A stretch of DNA of 64,000 bases, from assembly GCA_039000515.1 (NCBI GenBank), contig JBCFYV010001001.1, positions 2,269,889 to 2,333,888 on the forward strand, given 5' to 3'. Position numbers and translations under genes: made by a program. Origin of the DNA: Timema cristinae (lineage: Eukaryota > Arthropoda > Insecta > Phasmatodea > Timematidae). Shown here piece after piece: positions 53,870-63,207 of the stretch (its first letter is position 1; each line of letters starts with the position of its first letter). The notes under the pieces were generated by a model, which saw only the letters and a list, made by a program, of their open reading frames with translations, made no database searches and had not been told where the DNA came from.

Positions 53870-56008
53870 ATCACACACGAATGGTCCAATCTCATCATAT
53901 GCCGAACATGCTTCATGCCATCATTCAGAACAGCTGCCACACTGCACCCAGTCTTCTTCAAACAATTCTCCACAGCCTCCACAAAAAGTGTCTTTATTTG
54001 TTTTGACAGATTTTGGTAAGGATGCTTTCTTTGATGTAAATGGCTTCGAAAAATCAAGTTTATTTGCAGCATTTTCCATTTTTCTCTTATTTCTTTGATT
54101 TTTCCTCTCTTCTTTCTCTAATTTCTCCTTTTCTTTTTGTAGAAGACAATTTTTAAATGGTGTTGCTGACAAAACTTCTGACTTTTGATGTGCCCTGTGT
54201 CTTTTCTTTTCGTTTTGGCTTTTAGGAATTGGATGGATTGAGTCTATACCCTGCAATGACCTTTGGTTGGGAGCAGAGTTACTGTCATTTTCTTGATAAT
54301 GGATATGTTCGGCAGATAACACAGTATTTGAAGAATTTGCCAAGATGTCTTCAGTCCGTTCCATAATATTTGTAGATGACTGCACAGTGCTATAAGCTGG
54401 CTCTATAGCATTCTCAGCAAAATTATCAGTTTCATTTGCTTCAATTCGGTAGTTTACCTCTTCTGGAGCGAAGTATTCATCTAAAAAAAACGTCCGGGTT
54501 ATACGGAAAAATACCTGTTGATGAGAAAGCACGTTCAGTTTTTACTAATATGGCAATTCTTGAGTAAGCTGCACGAAATAAAGTTCCTACTTGCATTTGT
54601 GTGACTGCTTGACCTGGATGTGTAACCAACTATTTTTCAACCTCTTGTGCGTAGGCTACTTTGAGAGGCCCAAAGAAACATTTATCAAGCGGCTGAATCT
54701 TGTGACTTGAGTGTGGCGGTAGAGAAAGTAGCGTAATGTTATTCTCCCTACAAAAGAGAACTGCAGGTAGGGAGCAATGAGAGGCGTGATTATCTAGGAT
54801 CAGTAACACAGGATCTTATTTAGTGGGTTTTACGTGGAAAGTCAAATGCTTTAGCCAATCAATAAAAATTTCAGAATTTATATAACCTGTTTCTGAAATA
54901 AGAGGCAAGGTTGCGTATGGTGCATCTTTAAATAGTTCAGGATTCATTCGCTTGGGAGGATAAATCAAAGCCGGTGGAACGTAGAACCCACTTGCACTCA
55001 GACAACAAACAGCAGTGACTAGTTGACCCCTTTCTTCCGAAGACACTTTGCAGACCGTCTTATTTCCTTTGGTAGAAATGACCTTTGAAGATTAATTCGG
55101 AACATTCTAAAATCCGGACTCGTCCATGTTTAAGATTATGTTGGGTGGAAATTTGTATTGTTCATAGGAGTTTTTTAAATTCCCACAAAAAATCTCAACT
55201 AGAACGTTATTAAATCCCATCGCACGCGCTAAACTGCACTGTTCTGAATTTCTAAGTGAGAGGCCTTGCCGTTTGCAGAATCCAACTACACATGCTTTAC
55301 CCGTTATCTTCTTGTTACAATGAACCTGCTACTGACTCCTTTAAATTCTGCAAACTCGAAAGATAACTTCATCAGTTGTCTTCTTGTCAAGCCATAAAAT
55401 CTGGAGTCCAGCTGCCGACAGTGTTCTGCCAGCTAATTTTCCATATCTACAGTAAATGCATTTCGAAACCTTCCGAGCGATCTAGGAACTGTGCCCTGAA
55501 ACATATCCTACCAGTTTAATGATAAACCTGAAATTTTAAAAGGCAATGTAGCATTTGAGTTGAGGTGTTTCATATTGTTTCTTTATAAATTAAAATAAGT
55601 TTGATAATGTAATTGAATGATAATGATTGCCATAGTATGCCTATTAACACCCTACAGTGGTAAGATTTTTATTTTATTTTATTCTGTATTAAACAAGTTC
55701 TGTCACTACGTGTTTATAGTGGGAATAATTTTTCTGATCACTGTGGAATCACCACTTTTGATATTTAATTTCAAACATAAAATTAGAAACAAAAAACTAA
55801 AAAATATCCCCTCCGGAGCTATCACTCCCCTTCATATATATAGCTTACAGCTTTAAGTCGTTTACGAAGCGTGCATTCATTTGTACCAAGATGTTTTGCA
55901 ACTTGTCGTTGACTATGTATGACCTGCTGCAATCATTTTGTTTGCTTCATTAAGTTTTTCCTGAGTGAATATCAGCTTCCTTTCACTGGTTCGTTTGTAT
56001 TTCCCCAT
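53870..56008 (-). pseudogene. pogo/Tigger-type transposase, broken, with intron
   Basis: Read on the minus strand. Exon 1 (56008 to 55849) starts MGKYKRTSERKLIFTQEKLN, a psq-type helix-turn-helix, and ends in RKRLKA with one frameshift between. A GT-AG intron (55848-55496) joins it to GTVPRSLGRFRNAF. A CENP-B-type HTH region follows (FYGLTRRQLMKLSFEFAE, FCKRQGLSLRNSEQ). The DDD core has D in NMDESGF (55122-55124), D in LILDNHASH (54792-54794) and D in KIQPLDKCF (54684-54686), with 35 residues between the last two. A Lys-rich tail (frame 54532-53921) leads to a C-terminal Cys finger, CGGCGE...CGSCSE, then a TGA, then WHEAC. At least three frameshifts and five in-frame stops are visible, so it encodes no working enzyme. 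Confidence 0.88.
55496..55848 (-). other. Predicted intron in the transposase pseudogene
   Basis: Minus-strand donor AAAGCT/GTAAGC and acceptor ATGTTTCAG/GGCACAG. Joining them continues the conserved KRLKA-GTVP segment without loss of residues. The intron is strikingly more AT-rich than the exons. A 79-codon plus-strand frame inside it (55617-55856) is incidental. Confidence 0.7.
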
Positions 56009-56111
56009 GCTAAATGTTATTTATCTGAAAGAAAAAAAATTGTTACTAAATTAAAAGAAAGCACAGAGCATGTAAATTATCATGTACGGTTTTCAATTTT
56101 GTCACGGAGGG

Positions 56112-56520
56112 CAAGAGTACGCACAGACCTTCGGCAGTTACCTAGCTGCGTACTCTTGCACTCTTCTGCAATAATTTGAATTATAACCGCTAGATAGCAG
56201 CCCTTTTATGACAAAAATTTGATGCTTCACGTCATTTTGTTCCACACGAATCACACTATTATAAAATACAAAAACATTTAGGTCTACTACTTTTATTTAT
56301 TTAGGAGAGCTTATAATTACTTTAAAAAAAATTACAGTTTATTGACTGAAAATGGATTATTACCTCCCACAGCCGTACGGAATTTAGTTAACCGAAGTTA
56401 AAAAGCTAAAACAAACTTGTCGACAGTCACAACCAATGTGTGCTAACCAAATCACTTCCCATGTTTGCCAATTGCTGAAATTTTAATGTGCGTACTCTTA
56501 GACGATGCGTACTCTTAGAC
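56112..56520. promoter_or_regulatory. Right subterminal repeats of the pogo element
   Basis: Four copies of the same motif: 56112-56123, 56147-56158 (inverted), 56489-56503 and 56506-56520 (inside the TIR). The transposase start at 56008 lies just inside this block, so the region may also hold its promoter; no TATA box is clear. Confidence 0.6.
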
Positions 56521-56530
56521 GCCTTAACCT

Positions 56531-57040
56531 TATGGCACTGGAGTATTATTGCGTTAATACTAAGTAGTATATCTTTACAACTAAAGCTCACAAAACTGTA
56601 TTAGTATATTTGCCAATATCTCAGAAACTGTTGGTTATATAAAAATATATTTCGTATAAAAGTTTTTAATTTTTAATGGTACTTCAATTTTGCAATGATA
56701 AGTTATTTAGTATTTCAAATAGTTGAAGAGATACGGAAGTTTCTGCTTCTGTAAAGTACCCTAAAAGTCATTTTCATGGGAAAATGAAAATAACCAGTTT
56801 ATTTATAATATTAATCAACACCTAGATACGAATTTTAATCAAAATCGTTAGGAGTCGATTTTGAGAAAATCGATTTGTTCTCTTTTCGCCCTTTCGTAAA
56901 CTACTCTTAATTTTAAGTTTAAACAGATACACAGGCAGACGTCATTGCAAAAACACCTTTTTCGGATTCGGGAGGTCATGAAACGTCGACATTCATCAAA
57001 ATCTCGAGTTAGATTTTTTTGACGATCACAATACATGCTC
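56531..57040 (+). repeat. Dispersed repeat R1, right part of an interrupted copy
   Basis: Resumes with TATGGCACTGGAGTATTATT and follows 51136-51720 to AAATCTCGAGTT and GACGATCACAATAC. Confidence 0.7.
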
Positions 57041-57084
57041 TACCTGTAAGATAGCGAGAAAGTTAAAACTAGGTGAATATTATT

Positions 57085-57195
57085 CGTACCTGTGGTCACA
57101 TGGTCTAAGGTGTCATGATCACTATAGACTGGAGTGCAGGGAAATAGCACGTTTAGATTCAAATCTCAGCTGGGGTGGTTTTCATATGCGGTTTA
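57085..57195 (+). repeat. SINE3 head relic
   Basis: GTACCTGTGGTCACATGGTC, then TAGACTGGAGTGCAGGG and B-box-like TTCAAATCTCAGCTGGGG. The body is unrecognisable. Confidence 0.5.
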
Positions 57196-57309
57196 GACTA
57201 AACTTGAAAAAGAGATGAGAAGGATACATTTAAAATCAATTACAACACCATTTGCTTGTAGATAAATAAATATGAGATACCTCAAAAGTGGTAAAGAAAC
57301 TGTGAGCTC

Positions 57310-57400
57310 TGTCTAGATCGAATCCCGGCCTTCCGCTCCAGGGTAAGGAATGTTAACCACTATACCAAACCTGTAGGTGTGTTAAGTTACGTTCGACTAC
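57310..57400 (-). repeat. tRNA-like SINE head (family 5)
   Basis: Minus strand: GGTTTGGTATAGTGGTTAAC (A-box) and GCCGGGATTCGATC (B-box). The head resembles 61258-61402. It is not a clean cloverleaf with a 3' terminator, so a SINE is preferred to a tRNA gene. Confidence 0.5.
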
Positions 57401-57424
57401 CCGGTTGGACTGTAAGCTTAGCTC

Positions 57425-57530
57425 TACTAATAGGACCCGCTTCAATGACCACATGGTCTAACACTCTCGAAGTAGACTAGATTGCCGATGATGGGGAGAT
57501 TGGGGCTGAATCCCAGTTTAAAACCTTAGT
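57425..57530 (+). repeat. SINE3 head relic
   Basis: ACCCGCTTCAATGACCACAT, GACTAGATTGCCGATGATGG, GGGAGATTGGGGCTGAATCC. It stops before the body. Confidence 0.55.
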
Positions 57531-58597
57531 TGGGGTTGGACAGTGAATGAACAAATTGTTTAAAGTTATTTTATTATTTTCTGTTGTGATTTTAAGAAAA
57601 ACAACTAAAATGTAGTAAATAAACCAATTTTAATTTGTTTTAAACCATGAATACCCTTCCACTCTCAACTCGAACCACAATTTTCCTCTAACCAAGACAG
57701 ATAGCGTGATTGTTATGATTTACTGTATACATAATCACAATTAAAAGTGATAGGCGGAAAATTATACACTACTGAGCTACCATTACTGGTCGGAGATAGT
57801 TCATTCTCTTTCCGTTGAGATCGCTGAAACAAGGCACGCTCTGAGCTCTAGCGGCTAATATTTAACTAGATCAAGCTAATTTTTATTCCTAGGAGAAAAC
57901 TATAATTATATTAATAAGACCTAGAGATACAATACAAGCACTGTAAAGATGGGAGATAAAAAGTTTCGTGAAAATGTTTCAACTTTTTCAATGTCTAACG
58001 TTTGTAAGGTTCAGTTTAATTTTTCTCAAGGATATAAACACCAGACCATTATCGAATAAGCTAATTTGGGCTAATCACGCATATCCATTAGCGAATAGTG
58101 CATAGCGCATAATACACAAGAATTTTAAACACATTAAATTTTTCAACTAAATTATAATCGATAAATAGAGAACACCACATAAAGTTGATTAAATCTTAAC
58201 TTTTGTTATGCTATGCATTGACTTGCAAATAGACGGCCCTTGTATCAGCCAATGAGAATGCGTGGAGAAGCTCTAACCAATTAAACGCCAGTATGCACAG
58301 CAAACGGAAACTAGCTTTTGTATTAATTTTTGGAATGCCTTGTGGAAGACATACTTATTTGTTATTAACGAATTTTCTTTGTTTAGGCATCAAATACTAT
58401 ATTTTTATATATGATTGAAAATAAAGGGCAAATATAACATTTTGGGTCATTTTATCGTGAAGTAGGTCTATCATATTATTGAGTGTGATGAAATCAAAAC
58501 TAAATAAAAAGTTAAATTGGATTTAAATAGTATTGGCAAAAGTTAATGTCAAGTTTCAAAAGATACAGTTTAATTAACGTGGTTTTTAGAGTGAAAC
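57531..58597. other. No gene seen
   Basis: AT-rich. 58240-58262 (TATCAGCCAATGAGAATGCG) matches about 49060, indicating an undefined dispersed repeat. Otherwise nothing. Confidence 0.4.
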
Positions 58598-58877
58598 GTG
58601 CCATGATGGAGTAGTTAGCTAGCGCGCTATAGTTTCGTGTTGAACTAGACTGCCGAGGATGGGGAGATCAAGGTTCTAATCTCTGTTGGGCGAGCTGAGG
58701 GGGGGGGGGGGAAGGGGGGTTTCCTAAATGGTTTTCCACTATATTTCTTTCCCCACGCAAATGCGGGTTGACTTCCTCTAAAATTCAACCTTCCCAATTC
58801 GTAACCCATTAGCGTGATTAGTACACAAGCTTATAAACTGAACGGTTAGTAAGACGCGGTGATAAATAATAATAAAT
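58598..58877 (+). repeat. SINE1, diverged, with G run
   Basis: GATGGAGTAGTTAGCTAGCG head, B-box CAAGGTTCTAATCTCTG, a run of 12 or so G at 58698-58711, CACGCAAATGCGGGTTGAC, tail AACTGAACGGTTAGTAAGAC with GCGGTGATAA. The CCCG/CGGG tail hairpin is weakened to CTG/CGG. Confidence 0.75.
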
Positions 58878-59363
58878 TTAGAGAGAACCCTTAATTTAAT
58901 GCAAAGAGGTTTGTACATTTTCTATTAAAGACAATCTAAGTAAATATTTAAATATTACGTTTAATTTTAAACCGTTGTACTTTCTTATGAATTGTGCACC
59001 GTACGATATACACTATTTACTATTAGTTATGTGTTATGCACGAATATAAGCCCAGCCTTACAATAAAACCATCACAGCTATTCCAGTTCTTTTCTCACTC
59101 TGATGAGTCGACTCCAGCGTTTGGTGGTTGAATACAAATTTGTCACTAATGTGTCCCCGAAACCCTAAACCCGTTTAAAAAAAAATAGGAATCCCACTTT
59201 TGACCACAAACACTAAATTAAAGTCACTAAAATTTGATGATTTAATCTCTTTAATTTTGATTTATTAATTTACATAGTCCCTCTAAAAATGTATCAAAAA
59301 ATTCCAATAGTACCTCCTTATGGATTATTGTATAATTTATATTTAAATGATTAATTAAACTAG
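58878..59363. other. No gene seen
   Basis: AT-rich flank; nothing recognised. Confidence 0.4.
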
Positions 59364-59375
59364 CTCGTTATATAA

Positions 59376-59629
59376 TAATAATATTAGCACCGCGTCTTAC
59401 TACCCGTTCGGGTTATACGCTTTAAGTACTAATTATGCTAATGGATTAGGAATTGGGAAGGTTTAATTAACTGAAGTGAACCCGCATTTGCGTGGAGGGA
59501 GAATGGAAAACCGTTTAGGAAAAACCACCCCCAGTTCACCCGACCGAGATTCGAACCTCGATCTCCCCGTCCTCAGCAGTCGAGCTCAACACGACAAGCG
59601 CGTTAGCCAACTACGCCACTGAGGCGGGT
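59376..59629 (-). repeat. SINE1, full length, minus strand
   Basis: Reverse complement gives CCCGCCTCAGTGGCGTAGTT, the B-box GAGGTTCGAATCTCGG and the tail CCCGAACGGGTAGTAAGACG. CTCGTTATATAA is perfectly duplicated (59364-59375, 59630-59641), 12 bp. Confidence 0.92.
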
Positions 59630-59679
59630 CTCGTTATATAAATATGAATGAAGTTTGTGGAGAGCATGTAAGCTGTCAC

Positions 59680-60005
59680 GAGGAGAGACACGATTAAAAA
59701 TGAAGTTATCCGGTAAAGTGTAGGGGTACAGGAGTAAATGAGATAATGGAGGAAGCAAGACTGGGGTGGTATGGGCATATAATGAGGATGGAAAAAGTGA
59801 GGATGCTATAGAAAATGTTAGAAATGAAGTATTTAGGAAAAAAAATACCGCAAAGGAGGCAAATAAATAGATGGAAGGAGCAGATTACAGAAAGTGTCCT
59901 GGGGAGGGTAAGGGGAGAAATTAAAGGAGGAAGAATGGTGGACGGATATAAGGAGATGGAGACATTTTACTTAACTGACCTGGTCGCAGGTTATAAACAA
60001 TTATG
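59680..60005 (+). pseudogene. Non-LTR retrotransposon ORF, C-terminal remnant
   Basis: Successive frames read RRDTIKNEVIR, then EEARLGWYGHIMRMEKVRML, then KYLGKKIPQRRQINRWKEQI. This matches the familiar C-terminal pattern of many LINE pol proteins (RLRWFGHVMRM...GRRPRGRPRTRW) downstream of the reverse transcriptase. Stops after VIR, VQE and RML and one frameshift break it. The last frame closes at 60004 and a GATGATTATGAATGA tail follows. The RT domain itself is absent, so it is a typical 5'-truncated copy. Clade unassigned. Confidence 0.65.
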
Positions 60006-60429
60006 ATGATTATGAATGATATAAATACAATCGTAATATTTTAAATACGCCATTTTGTTAACATGAGTTTCTATTTTTTAAATAACGTGTTTATTATCAA
60101 ATTAAATTTTCAAGACAACTGTTCTCAACATACCCCTCCAGTTAATTAAAAACCTCTCCAAACAAAATGTTTGTGCTATCGAGTGTCGATAATCGAGATA
60201 ACAGTACTAATGGACACTTTCTGTCCTGTGGTTCACAGGGAAGGCGTTCGACATCACGTATATACGTCTCTGGTTCTATTCTCCCCGTCCGGAGAGTTTC
60301 GCGATCTACAAGAGGACCAACGAGGATAGTCCATGGATCCCGTACCAGTTCTACAGGTGAAAAATCAAATTTTAATATTTTATTTTTTAAATACATAATT
60401 TATTTAAATATTTTTATGGTGGGCTAGAG
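60006..60429. other. No gene recognised
   Basis: Frames of 84 (minus) and 86 codons (plus) overlap at 60142-60427 in GC-richer sequence. Neither is recognised. Confidence 0.35.
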
Positions 60430-61022
60430 GGGAACGGTGATCTATAGTCTCGCATTTTTGCTGTTTTTTTATGACCCAAAAAAAAATATTTTCGTCAAAA
60501 TGTTTGATTTTATTATTTTATTTGAGGTATTTAACGTTTTCTTAGCCGTCTGATTATAATTAGTGCATGACTTATAAACTAACTTAAATCTAGAACAGAC
60601 ACGACATACAGGCTTGCTCCCCGATGTTAATTTACCACTGTGAAAGGGGATATCCCCATTTCACTGATTTTAAATTTTTCGGCCATGCTGGGAATTGAGC
60701 ACAAGACTATTAGCTCTAAAGTAAGACATGCTACTGACTGAGCTAAGCCAAATTATATCAAAAGTTCTTGAATATATGTCATGAAGATCTCATAATTTTG
60801 ACTGACTATAAGACTTTTTCCATTCATTTAAATAAATCCTGGGCAAATTACTCAATGCCCATTACAAGATATTCAAGAACTGTTGTGAATACTCTGGGGA
60901 GAAAAAAAAAACTAAACGCATCTTCTGAAACGATATTTGAATTATTTCTTTCAAAAATAATTTGTCGTAAAAATTTAAATAATTCTGAACGTAACTCGCG
61001 CTCCCTTCTATTCCATTTTAAA
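60430..61022. mobile_element. Foldback MITE (FB) with a SINE4 head inside
   Basis: A left-arm remnant (CTGTTTTTTTATGACCC) and the centre with right arm (ATATTCAAGAACTGTTGTGA, AAAAACTAAACGCATC, GTAACTCGCGCTCCC) surround a minus-strand SINE4 head. The 119-codon frame at 60768-61127 is built from this repeat and is not a gene. Confidence 0.55.
60640..60760 (-). repeat. SINE4 fragment, minus strand
   Basis: Reverse complement: TTTGGCTTAGCTCAGTCAGT (A-box), GTGCTCAATTCCCAGCATGG (B-box region) and GGCCGAAAAATTTAAAATC. Same family as 29152-29393. Confidence 0.6.
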
Positions 61023-61257
61023 AGTCTTATGTTCTTATTATTAATTATGACTTTGTATAGTGATAATATAATAAAAATAATTACTTATATGAATACTAGT
61101 TTTATTTATAAAAATAAAGTTATTTAATACTTAGTTAATATGTTTTATTAGAATACTAAAAGTATTTAATAGTTAAATATAGCATACGTTTGTTTTACGA
61201 TTTTAAATATATTTAATTATATTATATATATTTATGTAAATATTTATATACATATAT
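61023..61257. other. No gene seen; very AT-rich
   Basis: Extremely AT-rich with TATATATTTATG runs. Confidence 0.45.
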
Positions 61258-61402
61258 ACCGGCTTTGGGGTCTAGTGTTTAACGTTCCTGGCTACAGATC
61301 CGATTCCCGGCACCTCCAGATTTTCTGTGAAGCAGTGGGTCTGGAGCAGGGTCAAATTGGTCTCTTGAGGACAAATTAAGGGTTACTTGAATAAAAAAAA
61401 AA
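61258..61402 (+). repeat. SINE5, short, with A tail
   Basis: Head CCGGCTTTGGGGTCTAGTGT, B-box AGATCCGATTCCCGGC, body GAAGCAGTGGGTCTGGAGC, end TTACTTGAATAAAAAAAAAA. The CTTGAATAAA end is shared with SINE4, so both may use the same LINE. Confidence 0.65.
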
Positions 61403-61949
61403 AGTATCGGCTTCGCTCTAAAAAAAACCCAGATAAATTGCTAGAAGGTTCGTTGTGCTGACCACATGACACCCTTTATCCTCAGATGTTGGCTCAATCT
61501 CGACCAACAGACGTCGGCCGCACTTTCGTATATCTCGATTGCGAGCTGACGCGATGAAATCGAGGGGTTGAAATAATGTAAAAACTAAAAACACCTAATT
61601 TGTGAGAGAGCGATTTGATGGAAGCGCCCCGAAGTTTAGACTATATGTGTTACTTCTAAGCACTGCAAGTTTCATACCCACGTTACAACAGGCGGTAACC
61701 ACACTTTTAACCTATTCTTACAGTGGGCGGAGACTTTGTTAATAAAAGATGCGAGATGAAAAATTATCCTTTTTAATTAAAATGTACCTTTAATTATTTT
61801 TGCCGATGAATTAGAATTTAATTATTCTTCTGGAAAATAGATCAAGCTGTTTAAATTGAATTAATCCAAAAAAGATAAATAAGCTTATCTCATTCAGTTT
61901 AGTTTATTAAAAAAATTTAATTTATTAATAATTGATTATCCGTCCTGGC
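61403..61949. other. No gene seen; contains repeat R4 copy
   Basis: 61630-61745 (GTTTAGACTATATGTGTTAC, ACAACAGGCGGTAACCACAC, CAGTGGGCGGAGAC) is related to 63620-63740 (GTCTAGACTATATATGTGAC, ACAACAGGCGAACTCCACAC). Unknown repeat type. Confidence 0.45.
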
Positions 61950-62135
61950 TATCCGACTAATTGCACTAATGGGTTAATGATGAGTAAGGTAAAATTTATA
62001 GAAAATGTACCTACATTTGAATGAGGTAAGATTGAGATAACATTTATAGGGGGGAAATATCTTTCAGTAAATCTGAATTTGAATCCTAGCCTTCCCGCCA
62101 CCAGCAATAAATTTTACTGAAATAGTGACTCCTTA
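61950..62135 (-). repeat. SINE3 relic, minus strand
   Basis: Reverse complement: GGTGGCGGGAAGGCTAGGAT, TTCAAATTCAGATTTACTGA, CATTCAAATGTAGGTACATT, TAGTCGGATAGCCAGGACGG. Only family order is preserved. Confidence 0.5.
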
Positions 62136-62215
62136 AGACAAGTGTTCCGCCAACGGTGTGCCGTGAGTCCACAGCCCAGAGTGCCGCGCATCGCTGTTCA
62201 ATAAGAACACGAATG
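62136..62215 (+). repeat. hAT-like element end
   Basis: AAGTGTTCCGCCAACGGTGT, then GCCGTGAGTCCACAGCCCAG resembles the right end (reverse complement) of 22970-23407. A single end, probably a fragment. Confidence 0.4.
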
Positions 62216-62529
62216 AAATTGGTACGAGCGGCAGCCGTGCGTCATACGCACCTTATCAACTCGTACTGAGTAATATTTTAAACACATCTGAAAAAATAAA
62301 AATCTCTCGCGTGAGGTTACAGTTATGATTTACCCAAATTTATATTGGTTTTGAACGAAATTTTTCCAAATGTTAATAAATGGGCACAGAAAAATATCTA
62401 TCTTAAATATTGGAACAATTTAAGTTAATTCATAAACAAATTAGTCAATACTTTCCTAATTCTTACTTACCGTACAACTATCGGACTGGATGTCTTGATC
62501 CATTTTAGGCCACCACGATATGTACTCAA
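62216..62529. other. No gene seen
   Basis: AT-rich; no feature before the SINE2 duplication. Confidence 0.4.
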
Positions 62530-62544
62530 AATAAAAGTGTTCTG

Positions 62545-62791
62545 TAGGTGACCTGGTGGTCTAGGGGTAAGGTGTCAGACTTCTGTGGTGGCGGCCGGCA
62601 AAGATTTATCTGATTACCAAACCCTTCCTTCACCTCTGACAAGACATCTTGTGAATGTGAGGAATGCCAGGTCTCCACCGTGGTTTGGATTCCACGTTAA
62701 ACTGTAGGTCCTCCATTTCATCTCACAATCACCCTACCATTACACATTAGCGTAAGTGCGTATAACCCGAACGGGTAGTAAGACGCGGTGC

Positions 62792-62840
<49 letters not shown>
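62545..62840 (+). repeat. SINE2 lacking its B-box
   Basis: The head GTGACCTGGTGGTCTAGGGG is intact, but the segment that in other copies carries GGGGTTCAATCCTCGG is replaced by GGTGGCGGCCGGCAAAG. Body, tail and a very long (TAA)n are normal. AATAAAAGTGTTCTG is perfectly duplicated (62530-62544, 62841-62855), 15 bp. Insertion is recent by that measure, and loss of the B-box should prevent Pol III initiation. Confidence 0.9.
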
Positions 62841-62847
<7 letters not shown>

Positions 62848-62904
62848 GTGTTCTGCAAAAAAAAATCTTAATTGTACCGTGAACTTAACATTTTTGCGGT
62901 ATAT

Positions 62905-63100
62905 TAGTATAAGGCGTCACCCTCACATTAGACTAAACTTCCGATGACGGAAATATCGGGGTTAGAATCCTAGTCGATTGTTCTGAGGGCTAACACGTTA
63001 ATGTGGGTATACTTGTCTAAAACTCAACCTTATTCATCTCTGACGCGTTAGTCTAATTAGTTAATATGCGTATAGCCCGGGTGGTGACAAATAACAAATG
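62905..63100 (+). repeat. SINE3 relic
   Basis: TATAAGGCGTCACCCTCACA, CTTCCGATGACGGAAATATC, B-box-like GGGGTTAGAATCCTAG, and the tail ATGCGTATAGCCCGGGTGGT. Confidence 0.55.
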
Positions 63101-63207
63101 TCTTAGGCCTGAGTATGATCTTAAAGGCCTCCTCCCACCTAATACCATAACCCAGCCGCCATTGCTAAACATTCTCCTATTGAAACACGTAAAGTGGATA
63201 TTTGGAC

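Larger units (their letters stand above)
53595..56530 (-). mobile_element. pogo/Tigger-type DNA transposon, decayed
   Basis: A 25-bp terminal inverted repeat, AGG..AAGGCGTCYAAGAG then TACGCA, lies at 53595-53619 and 56506-56530. TA is duplicated outside (53593-53594, 56531-56532). Comparison with the empty paralogous site at 51127-51137 (ACTCTATGGCA) confirms both boundaries. The minus strand carries a transposase pseudogene. Nine copies of a CTAAGAGTACGCA motif lie in the terminal 600 bp. TA duplication, a psq-type HTH, a CENP-B-type HTH and a DDD catalytic core place it in the pogo/Tigger group of Tc1-mariner. Confidence 0.9.

Noticed and set aside
57310..57400. Functional tRNA (Glu/Gly-like) on the minus strand
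   Set aside because: The head resembles the SINE5 at 61258; stems are imperfect and no T-run terminator follows directly.
60768..61127. 119-codon open frame as a gene
   Set aside because: It spans the right arm of a foldback MITE and very AT-rich DNA. Composition and motifs are those of the repeat.
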